Below, piece after piece: positions 7,575 to 15,189 of a stretch of DNA of 64,000 nucleotides (the first letter of the stretch is position 1; every line of letters begins with the position of its first letter). Where the stretch lies: contig NZ_JBIMER010000002.1 of the NCBI RefSeq assembly GCF_051262515.1, forward strand, positions 62,001 through 126,000. The letters run 5' to 3'. A model generated the notes under the pieces. That model made no database searches, had not been told where the DNA came from, and saw nothing but the letters and a program-made list of their open reading frames with translations. A program made the translations under genes and the position numbers. Source of the stretch: Arthrobacter_N sp051262515 (GTDB taxonomy: Bacteria; Actinomycetota; Actinomycetes; Actinomycetales; Micrococcaceae).

Positions 7575-7939
7575 CCGCGTACCCGGACATTGCGGACGCC
7601 CTGCAGGTGATTGAGCGGTACGGGTTCGACCTCCGCGACGTCGGATTGCTCGTTTCGGCACTGGCCCGGCCGGCAACCAGCGTGCGCGGCGAGGAAGCCT
7701 ACCCGGAACTGACAGTGAAGGCCGGTGCCCTGCTTGAGTCGATTCCCCGGTTCCATCCGCTCATCGACGGCAACAAGCGGACGGCATGGACGCTCATGGC
7801 TTTGATGCTGTGGATCAACGGCTGCCGCCACAACTTCACCACCGAAGAAGGTTTCGCTCTTGTCCTTGGTGTTGCCGCGGGCCACATTGAAGTGAAGGAT
7901 GCCGCGACTTCGATCTCGCGGCACATGGTCCCACGGTAG
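7571..7939 (+). CDS. Fic/Doc-family toxin
   Basis: A 122-residue Doc-type protein. The signature is HPLIDGNKR (residues 62-70), matching the Fic HxFx(D/N)GNxR consensus except that Phe is Leu. Doc toxins phosphorylate elongation factor EF-Tu; other Fic proteins transfer AMP. The Gly in DGNKR, rather than the Ala of Doc (DANKR), is closer to AMP-transferring Fic proteins, so the exact chemistry is open. Start GTG 7571 overlaps the antitoxin stop. The pair sits beside a truncated IclR gene, consistent with horizontal arrival. Confidence 0.88.
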   Translation: MTAYPDIADALQVIERYGFDLRDVGLLVSALARPATSVRGEEAYPELTVKAGALLESIPRFHPLIDGNKRTAWTLMALMLWINGCRHNFTTEEGFALVLGVAAGHIEVKDAATSISRHMVPR

Positions 7940-7971
7940 GCGACGTCAAACGGGTGCTAGGTTCTGGAGAC

Positions 7972-9231
7972 ATGGACGGACGCACGACTGGAGGCAGGCC
8001 CGCCGGGCCGGGACTGCTGGCGGTGCTGCTCGGCGCCGTGGGGATCGGCCCGCTGCTGACCTACGGGCTGAGCGCCACCAGCGAACTCGTGATCCGGGAC
8101 CTGGGCATCAGCGAGGTGGAGTTCGGGTTCCTGGCGACCGCGTGCTTCGCGGCCGGCGCGCTCGGCAACGCCGCGCTGGGCCGGTTCTCCGACGGGAGAT
8201 CGGACCGCTTTCTGATGGTGGCGGTCTACGCGCTGGCCGCCCTGGCGCTGGCGGCCGCGGCCGTCCCCGGCGGTTACCTCCTGTTGCTGATCGCGGCGTC
8301 GTTGGCCGGGCTGGCCCAGTCCTTCCCCAACGGCGTGACCAACCGGATCCTGCTGCGGCGGGTGCCCGCGGCCAAGCGCATCGGCTGGACCGGGATCAAG
8401 CAGTCCGGCGTCCAGGCCAGCCAGCTCGCCGCCAGCCTGACGTTCCCCGCGCTGGCCCTGTGGATCGGCTGGCGCGGGGCGTCCGCCGCCGGCGCCGTCC
8501 TCGCCCTGGCGCTGCTGGTCGTGACGCTGCGGCAGCTCGCGACGGTGCGGCCGCTGGAACCGTATGCGCCGCCGGAACCGGCCGCCCCGGCGTCGTCCGG
8601 GGTTCCGAGCGTTGCGCCGGTCCCGGGGCCGGCGCGCGCCGCCCGCGCGCGGCAGCCGTTCCTGGTGTGGGCGCTGGCCGCGTTCGGGTTCCTGAACGGC
8701 CTCGGCGTCCAGGCCACCAACATCTACCTCCCGCTGTTCGCGGTGCGGGAGATGGGCTTCAGCCTGGTCCTCGGTGGGATCGTGGCCGCGACCGCCGGGG
8801 CGGTCGGCGTCGTCGCGCGCGTCGGCTGGGCCCGCGCCATGTCCCGCGGCGTCTCCGCCAGGGCGCTGCTCGTGGCGCTCGGCTCGATCGCGCTCGCCGG
8901 CGCCGGGGTGTTCCTCGCGGCCGGCGCGACCGGGCACGCCGCCCTGCTCTGGACCGCGGTGGCGCTCCACGGCATCTCCGCGCTGGGGGTCAGCGTGGTC
9001 ATCATGGCCGCGCTGCTGCGGAACATCCCGGCCGCCTCCATGGGATCCGCGTCCGGCATCGTGACGGCCGGCCTCTTCGCGGGATTCGCGATCGGCCCGC
9101 TGCTGATGGGAGCGTCCATCGCCGCGACCGGCGGGTTCGCGGCCGGCTGGATGGTGGTCGCGGGGACCTACGCGTGCTGCGTGCTGCTCGCGGTGTACCT
9201 GGTGCGGCGCGCCCGGAAGGCCCGGGGCTAG
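7972..9231 (+). CDS. Major facilitator superfamily transporter
   Basis: A 419-residue integral membrane protein with about twelve hydrophobic segments and a central polar loop rich in Pro/Ala near residues 190-225. The MFS motif A region reads GRFSDGRSDR between helices 2 and 3. The substrate is not evident. The start ATG 7972 lies eight bases after a TAGGTT -10-like hexamer, with no Shine-Dalgarno, suggesting a leaderless mRNA. It ends 16 bases from the convergent dehydrogenase gene. Confidence 0.88.
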   Translation: MDGRTTGGRPAGPGLLAVLLGAVGIGPLLTYGLSATSELVIRDLGISEVEFGFLATACFAAGALGNAALGRFSDGRSDRFLMVAVYALAALALAAAAVPGGYLLLLIAASLAGLAQSFPNGVTNRILLRRVPAAKRIGWTGIKQSGVQASQLAASLTFPALALWIGWRGASAAGAVLALALLVVTLRQLATVRPLEPYAPPEPAAPASSGVPSVAPVPGPARAARARQPFLVWALAAFGFLNGLGVQATNIYLPLFAVREMGFSLVLGGIVAATAGAVGVVARVGWARAMSRGVSARALLVALGSIALAGAGVFLAAGATGHAALLWTAVALHGISALGVSVVIMAALLRNIPAASMGSASGIVTAGLFAGFAIGPLLMGASIAATGGFAAGWMVVAGTYACCVLLAVYLVRRARKARG

Positions 9232-9247
9232 ATACGGCTCGTCGCGG

Positions 9248-10144
9248 CTAGTTGCGGCGCCGCGGGGCGACCACGCGAATGACGGCGGAATCGTCGGCGG
9301 CGCCCAGGCCCAGGGCCTGGCCCTGCAGGTAGAGCTGTTCGGCGGCGGCGGCCACCGGCGTCGGCAGGCCCACCTCGCGGGCGGCCGTGGTGACGATGCC
9401 CATGTCCTTGACGAAGATGTCCAGGCGGCTGAGGACCTCGGCGCCGGCGCCGTCGTACGCCTGCAGCGAGCGCGGGCCGCGGTTGCCGAGCATGAACGAC
9501 GCCGCCGCGCCGGACTGCAGCGCCTCGAGCGTTCCGGCCGGGTCCAGGCCGAGGGCGTCGGCGAGGGCGAGCGCCTCGCCGGCGGCGGCGATGTGGATGC
9601 CGCAGAGCAGCTGGTTCACGGTCTTCAGCGCCTGGCCGTCCCCGGGCTTGTCGCCCACCACGGTCAGCGTGGAGGCCAGCAGGTCCAGCGCCGGGGCGGC
9701 CTTGGCGCGGGCGGCGGGGGTGGCGCCGACGACGATCAGCAGGTCGCCCTCGCCGGCGCGGACCGGGCCGCCGGAGAGCGGGGCGTCCACGAGTTCGACG
9801 CCGGATGCGCGCAGGCGGTCCGCGACGTCCGTGACGGCCGCGACGCCGACGGTGCTGGTCATGATGACCACGGCGCCGTCCTTGAGCGACGGGGCGATCC
9901 CGGCGTCGCCGAAGAGGACGTCCTCGAGCTGTTCGCCGTTGCGCACGGCCAGCAGCACGGCGTCGACGCCGTCGACTGCCTCCGCGGCGGACTTGAACGT
10001 CTCGATGCCGGCATCCGCGGCCAGCGCGATGCGCTCGGCGGCGATGTCGAAGCCGTGGACGGTCAGGCCGGAGGCCAGGCGCGTGGCCATGGGCAGGCCC
10101 ATGGCGCCGAGGCCGAGGACGGCGATGCTGTAGTTGGAGCTCAC
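9248..10144 (-). CDS. NAD(P)-dependent beta-hydroxyacid dehydrogenase, probably threonate-type (LtnD-like)
   Basis: A 298-residue member of the 3-hydroxyisobutyrate dehydrogenase family. The N-terminus IAVLGLGAMGLPMATRLA is the dinucleotide-binding fold, DAPLSGGPV is the substrate-binding loop, and the lysine in GDGQALKTVNQLL is the catalytic base. Linked to a DUF1537 kinase and a GntR regulator, it most likely oxidises a four-carbon acid sugar such as L-threonate to the 2-oxo-acid, as known LtnD enzymes do. That role rests on context. The gap to the kinase stop is 12 bases with an AGGAG ribosome site. Confidence 0.88.
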   Translation of the reverse strand: MSSNYSIAVLGLGAMGLPMATRLASGLTVHGFDIAAERIALAADAGIETFKSAAEAVDGVDAVLLAVRNGEQLEDVLFGDAGIAPSLKDGAVVIMTSTVGVAAVTDVADRLRASGVELVDAPLSGGPVRAGEGDLLIVVGATPAARAKAAPALDLLASTLTVVGDKPGDGQALKTVNQLLCGIHIAAAGEALALADALGLDPAGTLEALQSGAAASFMLGNRGPRSLQAYDGAGAEVLSRLDIFVKDMGIVTTAAREVGLPTPVAAAAEQLYLQGQALGLGAADDSAVIRVVAPRRRN

Positions 10145-10156
10145 TGTTGGCTCTCC

Positions 10157-11590
10157 TTAATCGGTTGCCGAGAGTTTGACGGCGACGTCCGTCAGGGAGG
10201 AATCCGCGCCCACGTTGCCGGCGAAGACGATGTAGGGGATGCCGCGGGCGGGCCCGTCCTGGGGCTCCCACAGGGAGACGATGCCCGGCAGCATGGGGCC
10301 GCGGACCATCGCGTGGCGGATTTCGAGGCCGTGCGCGGCGACATCGGAGGACGTGATGCCGCCCTTGGCGATGACGAAGCGCGGGGGAGTGTGCGCCAGG
10401 GTGCGCTGGACGACGTCGACGACGGCGGCGGACACGCGCCGCGAGATGTCCAAGGACTCGTCGCCGTCGTCCGTCTTAACCAGTTCGCGCGAGGTGTGGA
10501 CCACCACGTTGCCGCGGGTCAGCGCCGCCGTGATGTCCCGGACAAGTTCGGTCAGGTGCGCCTCGGCGCGCGCGGGGTCGATGACGCGGGCGACGTCGAT
10601 CTCCGCGGTGAGCGCCACCGGGAGGTTGGTGCCGAGGTGGTTGAGCTGGCGGGTGGTGACGCCGACGTGGGATCCGACGACGATCAGCCCGCCGCGCGTG
10701 GCCGGCTCGCCGGCGCCGAAGATCTCCGCGGCCTCCAGCGGCGGGTGCGGGTCCTGGCCGATGACGCCGCGGACGAACGGGGGACCGGCGCGGAAGAGGT
10801 AGGTTCCCCCGCGCGCCTCCGCCAGGGCCAGGCCGAGGGCAACCTGGCGCAGGTCCTCCTCCACGACGTGGTCGACCGCGATCGGCGCGGCGTCGCTGGC
10901 GCCCAGGAGGAGTTCCGCGATGGCCTCCGGGCCGCCGGAGCGGATGGTGTGCAGGTCCAGGACCAGGACGTCCGCGGCGGCGACGGCGCCTCCGGTCTTT
11001 TCCTCCACATACCCGGGCAGGTCCGAATGCGTGTAGCCGAAGGTGGCGTCGCGGGCGAACTCCGTGTCCGCGACCGGCACCGCCTCGCCGTCGAGCACGA
11101 AGTAGTGCACGCCGCCGATCGTGACGCGGCCGGCCTCGGGGAACGCGAACGCCAGCAGCACGCCGTCCACGGGACGGGAGGTGTGCGCGGTGAATTCGCG
11201 GCCCAGCACGTCCGTCTCCAGCGGGAAGTGCCCGCGCAGGGTGGAGTCGCTGCGGGAGACGAAGGAGACGGCGACGCCGACCTCCGCGGCGGCCGCGAGG
11301 GCGGCGCGGGCCACCTCGCGGTTGCGCTGTGCCGCCGCAGCGGGGTCCAGGCTGCGCGTGTTCGTCAGCACGTAGACGGCCGGGACGTCCTGTGACAGCC
11401 CCCAGGCCAGGTCGGCGGTTTCCCAATGGGTCAGGACCGGGAGGTTGGCGACGGACTGCGTCCCGGTGGGGTCGTCGTCCAGGACCACGAACACCCGGCG
11501 GGGGCCGGATGCCATGGCGGCGCGGACGGTCCCGGCGGAGACGTCCGGCGCGGGCGGGTAGATCGCGAGAAGTTCTGCAAGAGATGCCAC
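10157..11590 (-). CDS. Four-carbon acid sugar kinase (DUF1537, OtnK/DtnK-like)
   Basis: A 477-residue kinase of the family now called four-carbon acid sugar kinases. The N-terminal domain opens with VFVVLDDDPTGTQSV, the diagnostic DDxTG motif; the C-terminal nucleotide-binding domain contains RFVIAKGGITSSDVA. Known members phosphorylate 3-oxo-tetronate or D-threonate/D-erythronate. In the usual pathway the product is then decarboxylated by a class II aldolase-like enzyme, which is absent here. Start is GTG 11590. A perfect GntR-type operator lies 23-37 bases upstream. Confidence 0.9.
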   Translation of the reverse strand: MASLAELLAIYPPAPDVSAGTVRAAMASGPRRVFVVLDDDPTGTQSVANLPVLTHWETADLAWGLSQDVPAVYVLTNTRSLDPAAAAQRNREVARAALAAAAEVGVAVSFVSRSDSTLRGHFPLETDVLGREFTAHTSRPVDGVLLAFAFPEAGRVTIGGVHYFVLDGEAVPVADTEFARDATFGYTHSDLPGYVEEKTGGAVAAADVLVLDLHTIRSGGPEAIAELLLGASDAAPIAVDHVVEEDLRQVALGLALAEARGGTYLFRAGPPFVRGVIGQDPHPPLEAAEIFGAGEPATRGGLIVVGSHVGVTTRQLNHLGTNLPVALTAEIDVARVIDPARAEAHLTELVRDITAALTRGNVVVHTSRELVKTDDGDESLDISRRVSAAVVDVVQRTLAHTPPRFVIAKGGITSSDVAAHGLEIRHAMVRGPMLPGIVSLWEPQDGPARGIPYIVFAGNVGADSSLTDVAVKLSATD

Positions 11591-11612
11591 GTTGAATCCT
11601 TGGGTTTAGATC

Positions 11613-11627
11613 AGATGTCAGACATCT
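11613..11627. promoter_or_regulatory. GntR (FadR-type) operator before the tetronate kinase
   Basis: AGATGTC-A-GACATCT is a perfect 15-base dyad containing TGTCnGACA, the core pattern of FadR-subfamily GntR operators. It lies in the 65-base gap between the GntR gene and the kinase it probably controls. Confidence 0.7.
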
Positions 11628-11655
11628 TAAGCGCAAAGTTCGGGTAAGGGAAGGG

Positions 11656-12357
11656 CTAGTCGGTTGCCAGGACGAACTTGCGCAGGTCGTCCAGCGTCTG
11701 GTCCATGTGCTCGAGCATCGCCGTCCGCGCAGCCTCCGGGCTGCCGGACTCCAGCGCGGCGAGCACGTTGCGGTGCATCTGGATCGCGTGTTCCTGGATC
11801 GCGGGAACCGCCGAGGTCTCGCGGCGCCCGGCGCCGAGCATCCTGCCCAGCGGTTCGTACAGCGCGGGGACCATGAGGTTTCCCGAGGCGCGCAGGATGA
11901 CGTCGTGGAAGGCAATGTCCTCCGTGACGAAGCGGTCGACGTCTGATCCTTGGGCCCGGACCATGCCGGCAAGGTGCTTGCGCAGCAGTTCGAGGTCGGC
12001 TTCGGTGCGCCGAGCGGCGGCGAGTTCGGCCGCGCCGACCTCGATCATGCGGCGGACCTCCAACAGTTGGACGGAGACCTGCGACGCGCTGCCGGCGGCG
12101 GACATCGAACGCAGTACGGCCTCGAGCGACGTCCACGCGGAGACCGAATTGACGTAGGTGCCGCGCCCGCGGACCGCGTTGAGCACGTTCTTGGCGCGCA
12201 GTTCCTTCAGGCCCTCGCGGACGGTGAGGCGGCTGACGTCCAGCTGCGCCCCGATCTCCGCCTCCGAGGGGAGGGCGGCACCCTCGGGGAGCTCTCCGTC
12301 GATGACCCTGCGGAGGATCTCGTCGGCCACCATGTCCACCAGTGTTGCGCGTGCCAT
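11656..12357 (-). CDS. GntR-family (FadR/FCD subfamily) transcriptional regulator
   Basis: A 233-residue protein. The N-terminal winged helix reads ILRRVIDGELPEGAALPSE and SRLTVREGLKELRAKN, standard GntR signatures. The C-terminal helical FCD domain (about 90-230) carries the metal-site pattern with RRMIEVGAAELAAARRTE, FHDVILRASGN and IQEHAIQMHRNVLAAL. Such regulators respond to small carboxylic acids. The gene is first in a run with the kinase and dehydrogenase and probably represses them through the dyad at 11613-11627; the ligand is likely a tetronate intermediate. Confidence 0.92.
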   Translation of the reverse strand: MARATLVDMVADEILRRVIDGELPEGAALPSEAEIGAQLDVSRLTVREGLKELRAKNVLNAVRGRGTYVNSVSAWTSLEAVLRSMSAAGSASQVSVQLLEVRRMIEVGAAELAAARRTEADLELLRKHLAGMVRAQGSDVDRFVTEDIAFHDVILRASGNLMVPALYEPLGRMLGAGRRETSAVPAIQEHAIQMHRNVLAALESGSPEAARTAMLEHMDQTLDDLRKFVLATD

Positions 12358-12454
12358 GGTTCCTTCCGGGCGGGGCCAACGTTGTTGCCCTTACAGTAGC
12401 GTGCCCCGGGCATCCGCCCGGGGCCACCATGCCGCTGCCCGCGCCCCTCGGCGG

Positions 12455-12586
12455 CTATGCCGTCAACGTGTAGCCGACGGCCACGACCACCGCGAGGGCC
12501 AGCAGGACGACAGCCGCCGTCCCCAGTTTCCGCCGCAGCCGCAGGGCCGCCTCGCGTTGTGCGTATCGAGATTCATAGCGTGCCAC
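12455..12586 (-). CDS. Small single-pass membrane protein
   Basis: A 43-residue product: a basic N-terminus (VARYESRYAQREAALRLRRK) and one hydrophobic segment near the C-terminus (GTAAVVLLALAVVVAVGYTL). Start GTG 12586 has GGGAGGTG seven bases upstream, which supports translation. No family recognised. Because it is short and GC-rich, it could be spurious. Confidence 0.45.
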   Translation of the reverse strand: MARYESRYAQREAALRLRRKLGTAAVVLLALAVVVAVGYTLTA

Positions 12587-12766
12587 GATGGCACCTCCCA
12601 GCTTTTTAGGGCACGTCGGGCATTGCTGCCCGACGTGCCATCCCCCAAACGTGCGGCCAAATCCCCGCACCCGAGATTAATAGTCGCATGAACAATCCGA
12701 CATTTCGAGCGGCTGGGCCAACAGGTTTACAAAATGTCCACCTCGTCGGGCTTGTTACGCGCCGAC

Positions 12767-12790
12767 CTCAATTTTTGCTCAAGATTTGCC
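12767..12790 (+). promoter_or_regulatory. Direct-repeat operator, copy A
   Basis: CTCAA and CTCAAG start eleven bases apart, and the extended form TTTTTGCTCAAGATTTGCC matches copies at 16236-16259 and 16744-16767. Eleven-base direct repeats are the usual target layout for OmpR/PhoB-type regulators, and a gene of that class lies 2.4 kb downstream. Confidence 0.55.
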
Positions 12791-12811
12791 CTCGGCTCTT
12801 GCGCAAATCTT
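12781..12811. repeat. Inverted repeat in the TasA-like leader
   Basis: AAGATTTGC and GCAAATCTT are perfect nine-base arms separated by 13 bases. The left arm overlaps operator copy A. It could be a second binding site or an RNA hairpin in the leader of the first secreted protein gene. Confidence 0.45.
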
Positions 12812-12922
12812 TCGTTAAAGCTGTGCACGAGTTGCTGCCGTTCTTGATGTTGCCCCTGAACAGTGATTCCCATTGCCGGGACGCGCAACGTCCCGCACCG
12901 AAAACTCGTAGGGGACTCAACG

Positions 12923-13447
12923 ATGAACAGTATGACCAAAGGTGCGCTCGCCACGGGACTAGGTGTGGCGATGTTGCTCGGCGGCGGGGGGACCCTGGCC
13001 GTCTGGAACGACGCCGCAGGCGCGAACGCCGGGACCATCGTGGCCGGGAACCTCGATCTGAAAGCCGGCACGGGATCCTGGACCAACGGGACGGGCACCG
13101 CCGTCACCGCGGACTACCGCGTGGTCCCGGGCGATGTCCTCACCTACACCCAGCCCGTGACCGTGACGCTGTCCGGCGATCTCATGAAAGCCACCCTCAC
13201 CGTCACCGGCGCCACCGACAGCGGATTCAACGCGAATGACGTGGCCCTGGGCCCTGTGACGCTCACGGATGCCAACGGTGTTGCCGTATCGGACGCCCTC
13301 ACCGAGTCCGGCACGTACACGGCGTCGACGACGTTCACGTTCAAGGAATCCACCGACGCGCAATCCAGCACCAACGCACAGATCGACTTCGGCGGAATCG
13401 GGTACAAGCTGGCGCAGGTCGCACCGCAGCCGCCGGCCGCGCCGTAG
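12923..13447 (+). CDS. SipW-dependent secreted protein 1 (TasA/camelysin-like)
   Basis: A 174-residue exported protein. Its N-terminus (basic MNSMTKGALATG, hydrophobic VAMLLGGGGTLAVW, then NDAAGANAGTIVAGNLDLK) is the alternate signal peptide recognised by SipW-type peptidases, with the typical W and AGxIxAGNLxL mature start. The rest is beta-rich with VVPGDVLTYTQPVTVTLSGD, as in TasA/camelysin matrix proteins, and ends with a Pro-rich tail. TasA forms biofilm fibres in Bacillus; actinobacterial relatives are uncharacterised. Start ATG 12923 was chosen to place the signal at the N-terminus. Confidence 0.85.
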   Translation: MNSMTKGALATGLGVAMLLGGGGTLAVWNDAAGANAGTIVAGNLDLKAGTGSWTNGTGTAVTADYRVVPGDVLTYTQPVTVTLSGDLMKATLTVTGATDSGFNANDVALGPVTLTDANGVAVSDALTESGTYTASTTFTFKESTDAQSSTNAQIDFGGIGYKLAQVAPQPPAAP

Positions 13448-13478
13448 CGAGCCCGCAACCACGAAGAAAGCGCAGCAC

Positions 13479-14030
13479 ATGCTGGCCACTGCCACCCTGA
13501 AGTCCGCCGCGCTGTGCGGCACCGCCGTGGTCCTCGGGCTGCTGACGGTGCAGGGGTCGCTGGCACTCTGGACGCAGACGGCGGCGTCGGCGGCCGGCTC
13601 GGTGCGGGCCGCCGATTTCGCGGTGACGGTCATCGCGGACAACGGCCAGCAGCAGCGCCTCTCCGCCAGCGGGACGCCCCGGACGGTCACCGTCGCCGGC
13701 GTCCCGGCGCTGGAGCGCGACAAGCCGGTGGTGGTCCCGGTGACGGTCACCAACGCCACCAACGCCGGCAGCGGGACCTTCACCCTCCGCACGACGGCGG
13801 GCGCGCCGACCGTCACCGGGGCGCTCGCAGGATATGTCGACGCCGCCGTCGCCCTGGCGTCCGGCGGCACCTGCGCCACGCGAACCGCGGGCAACGCCCG
13901 AGACATCGCCCAGGGCGCGGCCGGCACGTTCTGCCTCACCCTCACCCTCAAAAGCACGACGCCGGCCACGCTCAGCGGCGCGGCAGCGACGGTCGACGTC
14001 GGGATCTCCGCGCTGCAGCTCGCCCCGTAG
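13479..14030 (+). CDS. SipW-dependent secreted protein 2
   Basis: A 183-residue exported protein with a hydrophobic start (MLATATLKSAALCGTAVVLG) leading to GSLALWTQTAASAAGSVRAADFAV, again the alternate signal-peptide pattern. The mature part is a beta-rich domain with VPVTVTNATNAGSGTFTLRT and two cysteines (GGTCATR, GTFCLTL) that may form a disulfide. It follows the first secreted gene by 31 bases and precedes the signal peptidase by 45, so the four genes form one operon. Function unknown beyond export. Confidence 0.8.
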   Translation: MLATATLKSAALCGTAVVLGLLTVQGSLALWTQTAASAAGSVRAADFAVTVIADNGQQQRLSASGTPRTVTVAGVPALERDKPVVVPVTVTNATNAGSGTFTLRTTAGAPTVTGALAGYVDAAVALASGGTCATRTAGNARDIAQGAAGTFCLTLTLKSTTPATLSGAAATVDVGISALQLAP

Positions 14031-14075
14031 CTGCCCCACAGACCGGAGCCCGCCCAACAGAAAGGGACACGCGCC

Positions 14076-14651
14076 ATGGGAATGTCCGCCGTTCGCGGCC
14101 GCCTCGGCGAGGCCTGGGGGTTCGTGGCCCTCGTGATCGCGTCGCTGGCCGCCGTCGTACTGATCGTTGTTCCGTTGTTGAGCGGGTCCACCCAGTATTC
14201 GGTGCTCACCAGTTCGATGAAGCCCGGCTACCCTCCGGGAACGCTGCTGGTCGTGAAGCCCGTCGACGTCGCCGAGGTGGCACCCGGGGACGTGGTGACG
14301 TACCAGATCGCATCCGGCGAGGCCGCCGTCGTGACGCACCGGGTGGTGTCCACCGGTGTGGACCGGCAGGGCGAACGCGTTCTCTTCACGCAGGGCGACA
14401 ACAACGACGTCGCGGACCCGGACCCGGTCCGCGCGGTGCAAGTGCGCGGAAGAGTCTTCTACGCGGTGCCCTACGCGGGATTCGCGGCGAACTGGCTCGG
14501 CAACCGGGACCGCGGGCTCCTCGGCCAGGCCGCCGCGTTCGGCCTGATCGGCTACGGCCTCGTCAGCCTCGCCCGCGGAATCGGCGCCCGCGCCGTGCGC
14601 CGCCGGGAGGCCGAAGCCGCCGAGGCGGCGGCGGGCGTGACGGGGGAGTGA
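14076..14651 (+). CDS. sipW: Signal peptidase I, SipW type
   Basis: A 191-residue membrane peptidase of the archaeal/ER-like branch. One membrane segment at residues 16-35 is followed by the catalytic serine in LTSSMKPGYPPG (S47) and the catalytic histidine in VVTHRVV (H88), replacing the lysine of classical LepB. GDNNDVADPDPV is the family's conserved box, and a second membrane segment lies near the C-terminus. It should process the three adjacent alternate-signal proteins. Its stop overlaps the next gene's GTG. Confidence 0.92.
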   Translation: MGMSAVRGRLGEAWGFVALVIASLAAVVLIVVPLLSGSTQYSVLTSSMKPGYPPGTLLVVKPVDVAEVAPGDVVTYQIASGEAAVVTHRVVSTGVDRQGERVLFTQGDNNDVADPDPVRAVQVRGRVFYAVPYAGFAANWLGNRDRGLLGQAAAFGLIGYGLVSLARGIGARAVRRREAEAAEAAAGVTGE

Positions 14652-15127
14652 CGGTGCCGGGGCTGCGCGCCGCCGTGGTGCTCTATGTGATGATCGTGGC
14701 CGGCCTGCTGGGAGGGGGCGCGGCGTTCGCGCTCTGGAGCCAGTCGGGAACCGCGGCCGTCAACGCGACGGCCGCGCCCATGACGCCGGCGACCATCGGA
14801 CGGTCGATCAGCTGCTCGCGCCAGGACACGACGGCGGCGTACGTCACCATGGAATGGAGTGCGTCCGACGCCTCCGGCTACCAGGTGACCATCACCGACA
14901 AGAACGGCGTGGCCGTGGTGCCGGAGGCGATCGTCCGGGGCGGCGTGCCGGCGACGCACACGGCCGTCTTCGAGGGAAACCTGAACCGCCCGGTGGACTA
15001 CACGCTGGGCATCCTGCCGTTCGTCGGCGACCCGGACGCGCCGTCCGCGTGGATCCGCGGCCAGTCCACCACGTGGACGCTCTCGCTGGCCAAAACCGCC
15101 CAGACGCCAACCGCGACCTGTGTCTGA
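14648..15127 (+). CDS. SipW-dependent secreted protein 3
   Basis: A 159-residue exported protein starting at a GTG that overlaps the signal peptidase stop (GTGA). The signal region reads VVLYVMIVAGLLGGGAAFALW and continues SQSGTAAVNATAAP, a looser version of the alternate signal. The mature domain resembles a fibronectin-type beta sandwich (YVTMEWSASDASGYQVTITD). Two cysteines, near residue 55 and at the penultimate position, may pair. Its place in the operon makes it another substrate of the adjacent peptidase. Confidence 0.75.
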   Translation: MTVPGLRAAVVLYVMIVAGLLGGGAAFALWSQSGTAAVNATAAPMTPATIGRSISCSRQDTTAAYVTMEWSASDASGYQVTITDKNGVAVVPEAIVRGGVPATHTAVFEGNLNRPVDYTLGILPFVGDPDAPSAWIRGQSTTWTLSLAKTAQTPTATCV

Positions 15128-15189
15128 GGCTAAAGTGTCCGCCCGCGCGGCTAGGATGTGGGAAACATTTCAGACACGAGGGGGAACGC

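Larger units (their letters stand above)
12587..12922. promoter_or_regulatory. 336-base AT-richer regulatory region before the TasA/SipW-like locus
   Basis: The region is clearly AT-richer than its surroundings. It holds an 11-bp-spaced direct repeat (CTCAA at 12767 and CTCAAG at 12778) and an inverted repeat AAGATTTGC (12781-12789) with GCAAATCTT (12803-12811). No gene is visible on either strand. It most likely contains the promoter and operator of the secretion locus starting at 12923. Confidence 0.5.

Noticed and set aside
12463..12660. Alternative small frame over the 43-residue membrane protein
   Set aside because: No ribosome site and no hydrophobic segment; the frame used has both.
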